Notes: generated by a model not told the origin, from the sequence alone. DNA of 55,239 nucleotides from Paracnuella aquatica (GCF_003332885.2 NZ_QOWJ01000020.1:1-55239); one strand, 5' to 3'. Positions 41,869 through 50,250 are shown, numbered from the stretch's first letter. Made by a program: numbers and translations.

Positions 41869-44253
41869 CTACTCCGCCATCATTTGGCGTATTACAGTTT
41901 CAATTTCTTCTGCGTTGGGTTTGCTGAAATAATCACCATCAGAGCCATAGGCAGGCCGGTGGGCTTTCGCCGAAAGCGTTCTGGGTGCCACATCCAGCCA
42001 GCGATAACCGCCCTGTTCTTCCATTACTTTTTGGAACATATAAGCAGTGGCGCCGCCCGGCACATCTTCATCTACAAAAAGAATGCGGTTGGTTTTTTTC
42101 AGCGATTGCAGGATCAAATGATTGACATCAAACGGTAACAGCGTTTGCACATCCACTACTTCGCAGCTGATGCCCCTTTGCTCCAGCCGTGGCAGCGCTT
42201 CCTGTACCACCCGCAGTGTAGAACCGTAAGATACGATGGTAACGTCGGTGCCTTCGTGCACAATTTCAGGCACGCCCAGCGGCACGGTGTAATCGGCCAG
42301 GTTGGCCGGCAGCCGTTCTTTCAGGCGGTAACCGTTGAGGCATTCCACAACCACGGCGGGGTCGTTGCCACGCAGCAGCGTGTTGTACATGCCCGCGGCC
42401 TGCACCATATTGCGCGGCACACACAGGTGCATGCCCCGCAGCGAACCCAGCAACATAGCCATCGGCGATCCGCTGTGCCAGATGCCTTCGAGGCGGTGGC
42501 CACGGGTACGCACAATCATGGGTACGCTTTGCTGGCCGTTGCACCGGTAATGCAGCGTAGCCACATCATCGCTCAGCTCCTGCAGTCCGTACAGCAGGTA
42601 ATCGAGGTATTGTATTTCGGCAATGGGCCGCAGGCCACGCATGGCCAAACCGGCGCCCTGTCCCATAATGGTGAGTTCGCGGATGCCAGTATCGAAAATG
42701 CGGCCGGTGCCGTATTTGGCCTGCAAACCGGCAAAGCCCTGGTTCACGTCGCCAATATGTCCAACGTCTTCGCCAAAGGCCACAATTTTGGGATTGTTGG
42801 CAAACAGTTGGTCAAAATAACGGTTCAAAATTTCGTAGCCGTTCAGGATGGGTGCATCGGCATCAAAACGCAGGCTGTTGCCCTTTTCCAGCAGCGGGCT
42901 TTTGGGCCCTTCGTGGTACAGATGCGTGTGGTACAACCGGCCGTTCGATTGTTTCAATTCTTTATAAAGCGTAGCCAGTTCTGCTGCGGCCGGTTTGCCT
43001 TCGGTGGCCGAAACGGCTGCATGCAGCGTTACCATGATATCGCGGCGCATCGGGTCTTTTACCTGCAGCAGCTTTTTTACCAGGCCGCTGAACAGGGCCG
43101 CTACTTCGGGCACCGCGGCCGCGGTTTGCTCCATCAGGTCAATAGCCTGGCGCATTTGTTTTTTTACCGGCAGTAAAAAGCCTTCCCATGCCTTGTTCTT
43201 GCTGTCCCGCACGGCTTCTTTCACTTCATTTTCCAGCTCCAGCAGTTCGGCTTCCTCGGCCAGGTTATTGGCCAAGATCCATTCCCGCATTTTAACCAAG
43301 CCGTCCCATTCCCGTTCCCAGACAAGGCGGTCTTTGTCTTTATAACGCTCATGGCTACCCGAAGTGGAATGGCCTTGCGGCTGCGTGATCTCTTCCACAT
43401 GAAACAGCACCGGTGTGTGTGTTTCGCGGGCCAGGCTGATGCCTTCTTCAAACGTTTCGCACAGGGCGGCATAATCCCAACCCTTTACGCGGTAAATATG
43501 AAAGCCATTGGTGCCGTCTTCCTTTTGAAAACCAGCCAGTGCTTCGGAAATGGAGCCTTTGGTGGTTTGGTATTTTTTAGGAACGGAAATACCGTAACCA
43601 TCGTCCCATACAAATATGGCCAGCGGCACCTGCATCACGCCGGCGGCGTTTACGGTTTCCCAAAACTGGCCTTCCGAGGTGGAGGCATCGCCGATGGTGC
43701 AAAAGCACACTTCGTTGCCATTGTGCGACAGCTCTTCGAACTGCTTAAGCTCGGGCACCTGCCGGAAACATTTCGAGGCCAGCGCCAGCCCAAGCCCGCG
43801 GGCCATCTGGCCGGCAGTGGTCGATATATCTGCAGAAACGTTTTTGCGGTTGGCCAGGCCCAGCCATTCGCCGGTAGGCGCCACAAACGGCGTGGCAAAA
43901 TGCGCATTCATTTGCCGGCCGGCGCTGAACGGATCGTTGGGGTCGGCGTAGAGCTGCGCAAAAAACTGCTCCACCGTAGCCAGGCCTGCTGCAAACATAA
44001 AGGTCTGGTCGCGATAGTACCCCGAGCGGAAATCGCCGGGCTGGAAAAATTTAGCCATGGCCACCTGGGCCACTTCTTTGCCGTCGCCAAAAATGCCAAA
44101 TTTGGCTTTACCCGTAAGCACCTCTTTGCGGCTGATCAGGCTGGTTTCGCGGCTGATACATACCCAGCGGTAATCGTGCAGCACTTCCTGGCGAAAATTT
44201 TCATATGACAGCTGCTCCAACGAAATCGCTGTGGCCTCAATCGAATGTTCCAT
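41869..44253 (-). CDS. 2-oxoacid dehydrogenase E1, fused alpha and beta subunits
   Basis: This is a 794-residue fusion of both E1 subunits. The alpha part (about 1-360) has GYYRDQTFMFAAG, the thiamine diphosphate motif GDASTSEGQFWETVN with WDDGYGISVP, and the H-loop HSTSGSHERYKD. The beta part (about 470-794) has FGEDVGHIGDVNQGFAGL and IMGQGAGLAMRGLRPIAEIQ. It decarboxylates a 2-oxoacid (branched-chain or pyruvate) and passes the acyl group to E2. Such single-chain E1 proteins are usual in Bacteroidota. E2 and E3 genes are not in the window. Confidence 0.9.
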   Translation of the reverse strand: MEHSIEATAISLEQLSYENFRQEVLHDYRWVCISRETSLISRKEVLTGKAKFGIFGDGKEVAQVAMAKFFQPGDFRSGYYRDQTFMFAAGLATVEQFFAQLYADPNDPFSAGRQMNAHFATPFVAPTGEWLGLANRKNVSADISTTAGQMARGLGLALASKCFRQVPELKQFEELSHNGNEVCFCTIGDASTSEGQFWETVNAAGVMQVPLAIFVWDDGYGISVPKKYQTTKGSISEALAGFQKEDGTNGFHIYRVKGWDYAALCETFEEGISLARETHTPVLFHVEEITQPQGHSTSGSHERYKDKDRLVWEREWDGLVKMREWILANNLAEEAELLELENEVKEAVRDSKNKAWEGFLLPVKKQMRQAIDLMEQTAAAVPEVAALFSGLVKKLLQVKDPMRRDIMVTLHAAVSATEGKPAAAELATLYKELKQSNGRLYHTHLYHEGPKSPLLEKGNSLRFDADAPILNGYEILNRYFDQLFANNPKIVAFGEDVGHIGDVNQGFAGLQAKYGTGRIFDTGIRELTIMGQGAGLAMRGLRPIAEIQYLDYLLYGLQELSDDVATLHYRCNGQQSVPMIVRTRGHRLEGIWHSGSPMAMLLGSLRGMHLCVPRNMVQAAGMYNTLLRGNDPAVVVECLNGYRLKERLPANLADYTVPLGVPEIVHEGTDVTIVSYGSTLRVVQEALPRLEQRGISCEVVDVQTLLPFDVNHLILQSLKKTNRILFVDEDVPGGATAYMFQKVMEEQGGYRWLDVAPRTLSAKAHRPAYGSDGDYFSKPNAEEIETVIRQMMAE

Positions 44254-44345
44254 GCGGCAAAAATAGGTGGAATGGCGGCTTGGTGCTTTCGTCGTTAAAA
44301 AAAGCTAAATCATCGCTGGCGCTGGCAATTGATGGAAGTTTGCCT

Positions 44346-44353
44346 TAATTTTG
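44346..44353 (+). promoter_or_regulatory. -7 box five bases before the first DUF1573 gene
   Basis: TAATTTTG, a perfect match, then GTTCC and the ATG at 44359. Confidence 0.55.
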
Positions 44354-44358
44354 GTTCC

Positions 44359-44820
44359 ATGAGCAAACGCCTGCTTCAAAAACTTGGTCTGTTGGGGCTT
44401 GTAACCTTGCTGCTGTGCGGCTTTGGGGCGCAGGCGCAAACCGCCGCGGTAACAACGCCAGCGCTTCGTTTTGCAGCAACCGAATTTAATTTTGGCAAAA
44501 TACCACAAGGCAAACCGGTGTACTACAATTTTTCCGTAGTAAACACCACCGGCCAGCCGATGAAGATTGACAACGTACAGGCAGCCTGCGGATGCACCAC
44601 ACCCGAGTGGAGCCGAGAGGCTATAGCGCCCGGTGCCACCGCCCAAATTAAAGTGGGCTACAATGCAGCGGCAGAAGGGCCATTTGACAAAACCATCACC
44701 GTAGTAACAGGCAACGACACACAGGTACTCCATATTAAAGGCGAAGTGTGGCGCACCCCGGTAACCTCGGCGCCGCCCAATGCATCAGTGCTGTTTTTGA
44801 AAAAACAGCTGGGTCAGTAA
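44359..44820 (+). CDS. Exported DUF1573 family protein
   Basis: This is a 153-residue protein with a signal peptide (cut near AQAQ). The Ig-like DUF1573 domain has FNFGKIPQGKPVYYNFSVVN, the CGCTTPEW cysteine pair and VGYNAAAEGPFDKTITV. DUF1573 proteins are periplasmic or surface ASH/Ig-like domains of unknown role, common in Bacteroidota. A second member follows 58 bases downstream. The start at 44359 fits the -7 box; the ATG at 44329 is upstream of it. Confidence 0.9.
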   Translation: MSKRLLQKLGLLGLVTLLLCGFGAQAQTAAVTTPALRFAATEFNFGKIPQGKPVYYNFSVVNTTGQPMKIDNVQAACGCTTPEWSREAIAPGATAQIKVGYNAAAEGPFDKTITVVTGNDTQVLHIKGEVWRTPVTSAPPNASVLFLKKQLGQ

Positions 44821-44878
44821 TTTTCCCCAAACATTTTATAATATAGCAATCCTTTCATCCCCTCAAAAAAAACACTAC

Positions 44879-45307
44879 ATGAAAAAGCTTCTGATGCTGC
44901 TTACTGCCTTTATTGTTACCACCACAGTTATGGCGCAAAAAGCCGACGACGTGATGAAGGTAAATACCGAAAAGCACGATTTCGGCAAGATCAAACAAGG
45001 TGTGCCGGTTACTACATACCTGGAAGTAAAGAACACCAGCGATAAGCCATTGGTTATTGAAAATGCCTGGGGTTCATGTGGTTGCACCACTCCCGAAGTG
45101 CCTAAAGAGCCCATCATGCCCAACACCACTACCAAGGTAAAAGTGCAATACAATGCTGCAGCACTGGGCCAGTTTACCAAAGATGTGTTCATCAAATTTG
45201 CAGGCATCGAAGAGCCTAAGCTGATCAAAATTACCGGCGAAGTATTGGAGCCAGGCGCTTACGAAGCTGCTGCAAAGCAAAAGCCTACGTCGGCTAAAAA
45301 AAGCTAA
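44879..45307 (+). CDS. Exported DUF1573 family protein, second copy
   Basis: This is a 142-residue protein with a signal peptide (MKKLLMLLTAFIVTTTVMAQ). The domain is like that of the upstream gene: HDFGKIKQGVPVTTYLEVKN, GSCGCTTPEVPKEPI and VKVQYNAAALGQFTKDV. The two are tandem duplicates. The tail is lysine-rich (KQKPTSAKKS). It probably shares a transcript with the upstream gene. A terminator follows at 45354. Confidence 0.9.
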   Translation: MKKLLMLLTAFIVTTTVMAQKADDVMKVNTEKHDFGKIKQGVPVTTYLEVKNTSDKPLVIENAWGSCGCTTPEVPKEPIMPNTTTKVKVQYNAAALGQFTKDVFIKFAGIEEPKLIKITGEVLEPGAYEAAAKQKPTSAKKS

Positions 45308-45353
45308 GAATATAGCTGGCCAGTTACATGGCATTTGAATAGAATTTAGAAAC

Positions 45354-45386
45354 AGGTCCCTGCCAAAAGCGGGGACCTTGTTTTTT
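45354..45386 (+). terminator. Rho-independent terminator of the DUF1573 pair
   Basis: AGGTCCC / GGGACCT stem with an 11-base loop, then TGTTTTTT. Confidence 0.8.
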
Positions 45387-45486
45387 GGGGCAAAGCCAGC
45401 AGCACAGCGCCGTTCAGTTGGGCCATTTCGCAAAAATTTTATGTTTTTGGGAGCAGCTAGTTTTTTAGCTGCGCATTGATTTCCCT

Positions 45487-45494
45487 TAGTTTTG
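45487..45494 (+). promoter_or_regulatory. -7 box four bases before the aminotransferase start
   Basis: TAGTTTTG, a perfect match, then GCGC and the ATG at 45499. A small hairpin (GCAGCTA / TAGCTGC, 45453-45472) lies just upstream. Confidence 0.55.
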
Positions 45495-45498
45495 GCGC

Positions 45499-46752
45499 AT
45501 GTTATCGATTTCCCAGCGTGGGCAGGATTTGCCCGCATCGCCCATCCGAAAACTGGTGCCCTTTGCCGAAGCAGCAAAGAAACGGGGCACTAAAGTATAC
45601 CACCTCAATATTGGCCAGCCCGATATTGAAACCCCGCCTGCCATTATCGACGCGGTAAAGGCTACCGACATCCGGGTGCTGGAATACAGCCACAGTGCCG
45701 GCAACGAAAGCTACCGCCGCAAGCTGGTGCAGTACTACAAAGGCGTGGGCATTAATGTGTCGCACGACCAGATCATGGTGACCACCGGCGGTTCTGAAGC
45801 GATTTTATTTGCATTTTTTGTTTGCCTCAATCCCGGCGATGAAGTGATCATCCCGGAGCCTTTTTATGCCAACTACAACTCATTTGCGGTAGCTGCGGGT
45901 GTAAAAGTGGTGCCGGTTACCGCCAACATTGAAACCGGGTTTGCCCTGCCTCCTATTGAACAATTTGAGCCGCTGGTTACGCCGCGAACCCGCGCCATTA
46001 TGGTGTGCAGCCCCAATAACCCCACCGGTTACCTCTATAGCCGCGAGGAAATGGAAGCGCTGAAAACGCTTTGCCTGAAATACAACCTCTACCTGTTTTC
46101 GGATGAGGCTTACCGTGAGTTTTGCTATGATGGTGCTTACGTGAGTGCCATGCACCTGACGGGTATGGACGAACAGGTAGTGCTGATTGATACCATATCG
46201 AAAAGGTACAGTGCCTGTGGTGCCCGTATTGGTGCGCTGGTTACCAAAAACAAAGGCATTTATGATGCGGCAATGAAATTTGCACAGGCAAGGCTGAGCC
46301 CGCCCGGGCTGGCCCAGATCATGGGCGAAGCGGCTGTGGACCTGCCCCATTCTTATTTTGACGGAACTCGCGCCGAATACCAGGCCCGCCGCGACCTACT
46401 GGTGCAGCGGCTCAATGCCATTCCGGGTGTATACTGCCCGCAGCCGGGTGGCGCTTTTTATGCCATTGCCCGCCTGCCTATTGATGATGCGGATCTTTTT
46501 TGCCAATGGCTGCTGGAGTCGTTTGCACACAACGGGCAAACGGTGATGCTGGCGCCGGCAACCGGTTTTTACAGCACGCCGGGCCTGGGCAAACAGGAAG
46601 TGCGGCTGGCATATGTGCTCAACCTGCAGGATATTGGTGCGGCAATGGATTGCCTGGAAGCAGCGCTGGCGCAGTACCCGGGACGAATTGAGCTGACTTC
46701 GACTGCTTCGGAACTGACCATTGACTTAAAAAATCATGCAGGTGGTTTATAA
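45499..46752 (+). CDS. Class I pyridoxal phosphate aminotransferase
   Basis: This is a 417-residue aminotransferase of the AspC-like fold type I group. The cofactor lysine is K235 in DTISKRYSACGARIG. Also seen are HLNIGQPDIETP, CSPNNPTGYLYSREEM, the FSDEAYREF segment and the arginine for substrate carboxylate in KQEVRLAYVLN. It probably moves amino groups between an amino acid and 2-oxoglutarate; the substrate is not clear from sequence. Confidence 0.92.
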   Translation: MLSISQRGQDLPASPIRKLVPFAEAAKKRGTKVYHLNIGQPDIETPPAIIDAVKATDIRVLEYSHSAGNESYRRKLVQYYKGVGINVSHDQIMVTTGGSEAILFAFFVCLNPGDEVIIPEPFYANYNSFAVAAGVKVVPVTANIETGFALPPIEQFEPLVTPRTRAIMVCSPNNPTGYLYSREEMEALKTLCLKYNLYLFSDEAYREFCYDGAYVSAMHLTGMDEQVVLIDTISKRYSACGARIGALVTKNKGIYDAAMKFAQARLSPPGLAQIMGEAAVDLPHSYFDGTRAEYQARRDLLVQRLNAIPGVYCPQPGGAFYAIARLPIDDADLFCQWLLESFAHNGQTVMLAPATGFYSTPGLGKQEVRLAYVLNLQDIGAAMDCLEAALAQYPGRIELTSTASELTIDLKNHAGGL

Positions 46753-46857
46753 ATATTTACGATCACGATGAGCGCCATTTTGCAAAGCTATGCTAGGAAA
46801 TAATTGAGCTTCCTTTTTTGGGAAAGCTTTTCCTCAAAGTTTGAAGTCATAGAAGAA

Positions 46858-46891
46858 TAAAAAAGTCCTGCATGCATGCAGGACTTTTTTA
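46858..46891 (+). terminator. Rho-independent terminator, fully palindromic
   Basis: A run of A, the stem AGTCCTGCATG / CATGCAGGACT and a run of T; the whole is a near-perfect palindrome and would work on both strands. Confidence 0.85.
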
Positions 46892-46994
46892 TTTACCTAA
46901 AAACCAACTACTTATGCAATAGAACAAAGATGTAGTTAAGTACCCGGCAGGGGTAAGCACCATTTTAGCAGCAGTGCAGCAAAAACATTGTAAT

Positions 46995-48020
46995 ATGGCC
47001 ACAAATGAACAATTTGGAAGCTGGCAGGATGAGAACGATTTTAACCCTGCCGAAGGGAACAGCAACCAGATAAATGTTGGATACAACGAACGCATTTTAA
47101 GCGCAGCCCTTGGTGGCTACCTGCTTTCGTCGGGGTTGGGCAACCTGACCCGCAACCCGGTAAGCGGCCTCGTAAAAACCGTGCTGGGCGGCTTTTTGGT
47201 GTACCGTGGCGCATCGGGCAACTGCCCCATGTACAGCGCTATGGGCAAAACAAAAGGCGTAGCACATACCGAAGCGGTAAACATCCGCACCAGCCTTATT
47301 GTAAACAAACCCAAAGACGAAGTATACGCTTTCTGGCGCAAGCTGGAAAACTTACCTCTGTTTATGAAACACCTGACTTCGGTTACCGAGATTGACCAAA
47401 AGCATTCTCATTGGGAAGCGACGCTGCCGGGCAATATTGGCAAGATCAAATGGAACGCCGAGATTGTGAAAGAAGAGGAAGGCTCAATGATTGGCTGGCA
47501 AAGCATTCCAAACGCCACGATCCATAATGCCGGCAAAGTAGTATTTAAAGACGCTTTAGGTGGACAAGGCACCGAGCTGGAAGTGGTGATTTCGTACACG
47601 CCGCCTGCCGGCGAAATTGGTTCGGGCGTTGCCAAAATGCTCAACCCGATGTTTGAAAAAATCATCCGCCAGGATGTGCTGAACTTTAAAGAATACATCG
47701 AAACAAAACACAACGCTAAAACCGGCACTTCGAACACCGCCAGCAATGCCATGAACAGCACGATGAGCAGCGGCAATAGCGGCGGCATGGCTACCGGTGC
47801 CACAAGCACAGCCGGCAGCAGCTCGATGGCACACACGCCGGGCGGCAACCCTGCCACAGGCGCCACCGGAACCGGTACGCAGCACAGCAGCCGCATTTCG
47901 GAAAACCAGTCGGCAACCGGCGCTAATAAACCCGGCAACCAAGGCCAGAATCCGGGCAACGCCGGAAATACACGTCCCGGCAGTGGTGGTCCTTCATCGG
48001 ATGGAAGCATCACGCCATAA
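46995..48020 (+). CDS. Membrane-anchored SRPBCC protein with a low-complexity tail
   Basis: This 341-residue protein has three parts. Residues 28-75 hold two hydrophobic helices of the YgaP-like (DUF2892) type with GNCPMYSAMG after them. Residues 93-235 form an SRPBCC (START-like) domain: TSLIVNKPKDEVYAFWRKL, and MIGWQSIPNATIHNAGKV. The last 100 residues are Gly, Ser, Thr, Asn and Pro-rich and probably disordered. The same architecture occurs in Bacteroidota as a polyketide-cyclase-like protein, with no clear substrate. The ATG at 46995 is chosen over 46974. Confidence 0.8.
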   Translation: MATNEQFGSWQDENDFNPAEGNSNQINVGYNERILSAALGGYLLSSGLGNLTRNPVSGLVKTVLGGFLVYRGASGNCPMYSAMGKTKGVAHTEAVNIRTSLIVNKPKDEVYAFWRKLENLPLFMKHLTSVTEIDQKHSHWEATLPGNIGKIKWNAEIVKEEEGSMIGWQSIPNATIHNAGKVVFKDALGGQGTELEVVISYTPPAGEIGSGVAKMLNPMFEKIIRQDVLNFKEYIETKHNAKTGTSNTASNAMNSTMSSGNSGGMATGATSTAGSSSMAHTPGGNPATGATGTGTQHSSRISENQSATGANKPGNQGQNPGNAGNTRPGSGGPSSDGSITP

Positions 48021-48041
48021 TTAGCACAGAAGTATATTTTG

Positions 48042-48078
48042 AAAAAATGCACGACTTAACCAGGTCCTGCATTTTTTT
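48042..48078 (+). terminator. Rho-independent terminator of the SRPBCC gene
   Basis: AAAAAATGCA / TGCATTTTTT stem with a short inner GAC/GTC pairing and a T tract. Confidence 0.75.
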
Positions 48079-48143
48079 GCCCATTGGCGCAAATGAGAAG
48101 CTGGAATTAACAATGTGGTAATATAGAAATGGCGAAGCTGTTC

Positions 48144-48151
48144 TATATTTG
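48144..48151 (+). promoter_or_regulatory. -7 box of the candidate RNA at 48155
   Basis: TATATTTG is a perfect TAnnTTTG match. No TTG with proper spacing was found upstream, so the -33 half is missing. Confidence 0.45.
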
Positions 48152-48154
48152 CAA

Positions 48155-48298
48155 GTGTATTAGATACACTTATAGCGTATCGCACATAAAATGAATCAAA
48201 AGATTATGGTCCGACGCTGAACTCCGCTCCGGACTGAACTTTTTCATATGGCAAGCAATCGTTAGTCGCCCGCTGTTTCTACAGTGGGCTTTTTTTTG
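48155..48298 (+). ncRNA. Candidate structured small RNA of about 140 bases
   Basis: Between the -7 box at 48144 and a strong terminator at 48268 there is no ORF. The segment begins with the hairpin AAGTGTAT / ATACACTT, then a longer arm closed by GTCCG / CGGAC with further pairing ATGA / TCAT and AAAAG / CTTTT around internal loops. A long rod with bulges, a clear promoter and a terminator is the form of a 6S-like or other regulatory RNA. The family was not recognised, and 6S-Flavo is only one possibility. Confidence 0.45.
48268..48298 (+). terminator. Rho-independent terminator of the candidate RNA
   Basis: A 9-bp stem GCCCGCTGT / ACAGTGGGC (one G:T pair), loop TTCT, then nine T. Confidence 0.92.
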
Positions 48299-48318
48299 GA
48301 GTTAGATTGGTAGAGAAA

Positions 48319-48351
48319 TTTGTTTTGTTGTGCATGATTCACATATATTTG
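48319..48351 (+). promoter_or_regulatory. Promoter of tRNA-Met
   Basis: TTTG (48319-48322), 21 bases, TATATTTG (48344-48351). A perfect Bacteroidota promoter 17 bases before the tRNA. Confidence 0.75.
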
Positions 48352-48368
48352 CAGCCCGTTAAACGGTT

Positions 48369-48442
48369 GCCGAGGTAGCTCAGCTGGTTAGAGCATCGGA
48401 TTCATAACCCGAAGGTCGGCAGTTCAAGTCTGCTCCTCGGTA
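48369..48442 (+). tRNA. tRNA-Met (anticodon CAT)
   Basis: This is a 74-base cloverleaf with acceptor GCCGAGG / CCTCGGT (one G:T pair), D-stem GCTC / GAGC, anticodon loop TTCATAA with CAT at 48403-48405, and T-arm GGCAG TTCAAGT CTGCT. The 3' CCA is not encoded. The acceptor is fully paired, so it is not the initiator; it is elongator Met, or possibly the lysidine-modified Ile tRNA. Its 3' half overlaps the antisense 3' end of the serine recombinase gene, so this tRNA is the insertion site of the element to its right. Confidence 0.95.
48402..48442. other. Putative attachment site inside tRNA-Met
   Basis: The 41 bases from the anticodon to the 3' end of tRNA-Met are shared by the tRNA and the last 13 codons plus stop of the recombinase. 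This is the expected left junction of an element inserted in the tRNA 3' part. The exact crossover dinucleotide cannot be named. Confidence 0.55.
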
Positions 48443-50054
48443 CAGAAAGCGACTTCTCCTCAAAATCAGGAGAAGTCGCTTCTTTTTTAGATGTATCCTC
48501 CCTTGTAAATGAAACTGTTAGCTCAACAAATGGGTTGACTTTCGAAGTTAGATAAGTATGATTTTTCACATTGTACAATACTCCTTCCGGAAACAGTACT
48601 TTTTGTACCCTCCTTTTTCCCTCCAAATCTGCAGAACTCCATATGGTACTGACTTTCGCAAGCTTATCGAGTGAGGCTTCAAGCAATTTTTCCAAGTTAG
48701 ATATTTTCGGAACGACTAATTCCAGTTCCCGGCTGATTTGCTGCTCCTGGCTGCCTAGATGTTCCAGGGTCAAGGCATAGGTCTCCTGGTCAATTTGGCC
48801 CAATCCGTAGCGGATCTTTAGCTGCTTTACTTGCTTTTGCAATACTGCCAACTGGGTTTGGAGCTTTTGCTCCTCATCGTCTCCACCGGCCTCATTGTAG
48901 TGGTTAAATATCTTCTTAAGCTGGAGTTCCACGAGCGGTCTTAATTTTTCAGGTATGCTAAACTGCTCCAGCAGCTGAATAAATAATTCTTCAGCACTTT
49001 TTCTTCTTGCCTTTGGTGTAGCATGAGCATTGATGCTAACACCATTGCACTTTAGGCAACGATAGTAATGGAGCCCTTTTTGTTTGTTTTCATAACCTAC
49101 CATATGGCTGCCACACTGATCGCACTTAAGCAGGCGGGTGAGCGGCCGCATTTCTTCGGCTTTATTTTGCTGGTACCCAGAAGGATTGTTTTCCAATAGT
49201 TTTTGGACCTTCACGAATTCTTCAATCGTAACAATTGGTTTCCAATTTCCCTTCACTGGCTCTTCAGCTAATCGGTTAATTAAAATGCCACAATAAAATG
49301 GATTGCGCCAAATCTTGCTGATCTTTTGTTTTGATAAAATAAGTCCCCGGCTTTGTAGTTTGGATAGAATCTGCGAATCGCTATACAATCCCGACAGTTT
49401 CCACTCCCATGCTTCCCGAAGCAGTTTTCCATCCTCATTGATTTCAATGCGTTGCTTTTGGCTCAAGAATCTGCCATCCCGCACCCTGGGGCCGTAATGA
49501 TCATACCCAACCGGAGCCTGCCCAAAGCGATTACCGCTTTTTACAAAAGCCTTCATATTGGGGATAATGATTTCCTTGCGTTCTAGGTTTTCTTTATATG
49601 CGTGAAAAAGGCTTTCATACACTGCAGCCTTTCCTCTTTCAGTAGTAGTGTTGATGCCCGTACTTACCTCTATAAGGTTAACGCCAAGTTCTTCTACCAA
49701 ATAGTTAACGAGTCCAATTGCATTACCACCACTTCTGGAAAAGCGGCTCATTTTATAAACCAAAATAGCATACGGCTTCTTTCGGCTGGTTTGCACCCGG
49801 TCAATGAGGCGGCTAAACTCTTTGCGGGTAAAGTCTGATTTGGCACTTTCGTAAGTGCCGCCAAACTCCTCCACAATAGTGTATCCGCTTTTTGAAGCAT
49901 AGGCCCTGTTAGCGTCAATCTGACGGTGAACAGAAGAGTTATTTTCAAATTGCTCCTTGGAGCTTACACGGGAATAAGACCAAACAGAAAAGCTGATTGT
50001 AGCTTTCTGGTCTTCTTTGGGTACGAATTTTTGGAAGTAATCAAGCTTGCTCAT
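48402..50054 (-). CDS. Large serine recombinase (site-specific integrase)
   Basis: This is a 550-residue serine integrase. The catalytic domain begins at about residue 22 with WSYSRVSSKEQ (nucleophile S31), followed by YKMSRFSRSGG and a helix with YESLFHAYKENLERKEI. The recombinase domain spans about 170-290, and a zinc ribbon follows (CDQCGSHM and CLKC near residues 310-340), then a coiled coil near 395-460. It cuts and joins attP and attB by a double-strand mechanism. The last 13 residues (VPRSRLELPTFGL) are read from the antisense strand of tRNA-Met and the TGA overlaps the anticodon, so the C-terminus depends on the insertion. A 61-residue ORF overlaps its start by 14 bases. Confidence 0.93.
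   Translation of the reverse strand: MSKLDYFQKFVPKEDQKATISFSVWSYSRVSSKEQFENNSSVHRQIDANRAYASKSGYTIVEEFGGTYESAKSDFTRKEFSRLIDRVQTSRKKPYAILVYKMSRFSRSGGNAIGLVNYLVEELGVNLIEVSTGINTTTERGKAAVYESLFHAYKENLERKEIIIPNMKAFVKSGNRFGQAPVGYDHYGPRVRDGRFLSQKQRIEINEDGKLLREAWEWKLSGLYSDSQILSKLQSRGLILSKQKISKIWRNPFYCGILINRLAEEPVKGNWKPIVTIEEFVKVQKLLENNPSGYQQNKAEEMRPLTRLLKCDQCGSHMVGYENKQKGLHYYRCLKCNGVSINAHATPKARRKSAEELFIQLLEQFSIPEKLRPLVELQLKKIFNHYNEAGGDDEEQKLQTQLAVLQKQVKQLKIRYGLGQIDQETYALTLEHLGSQEQQISRELELVVPKISNLEKLLEASLDKLAKVSTIWSSADLEGKRRVQKVLFPEGVLYNVKNHTYLTSKVNPFVELTVSFTREDTSKKEATSPDFEEKSLSVPRSRLELPTFGL
48448..48487 (+). terminator. tRNA-Met terminator, lying inside the recombinase gene
   Basis: A 13-bp perfect stem AGCGACTTCTCCT / AGGAGAAGTCGCT with a 7-base loop, then TCTTTTTT. 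It ends the tRNA transcript and at the same time encodes part of the recombinase C-terminus on the other strand. Confidence 0.88.
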
Positions 50055-50226
50055 TTGTGGCAGCGTTATAAAGGGTAATAGAAATATGGTAAATAAAGTC
50101 GCTTAAATTTTCAATGTCAAACTCTGACAGGCTTAGAAATTCGGGGACCAACCCAATCTCTTCTCTTGTGAGCCTTAAGTTATACTTTGTATGTGTCTCT
50201 ACATAGGGTACATTATTAGTGTTCAT
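50041..50226 (-). CDS. Small ORF upstream of and overlapping the recombinase
   Basis: This is a 61-residue acidic, probably helical protein (RLTREEIGLVPEFLSLSEFD is its central part). Its last 14 bases overlap the start of the recombinase, which suggests coupled translation. It might be a recombination directionality factor, since such small proteins often sit beside serine integrases; this is inference only. Confidence 0.5.
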   Translation of the reverse strand: MNTNNVPYVETHTKYNLRLTREEIGLVPEFLSLSEFDIENLSDFIYHISITLYNAATNEQA

Positions 50227-50250
50227 TTGTGCTCCCGTGTACTTTGCATG

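Noticed and set aside
42145-44208. Plus-strand ORFs of 343 and 285 residues
   Set aside because: Antisense to the E1 dehydrogenase gene; no recognisable motifs.
48155-48298. Firm assignment of the candidate RNA as 6S RNA
   Set aside because: The rod-like fold fits but no family-specific bases could be confirmed without a covariance search.
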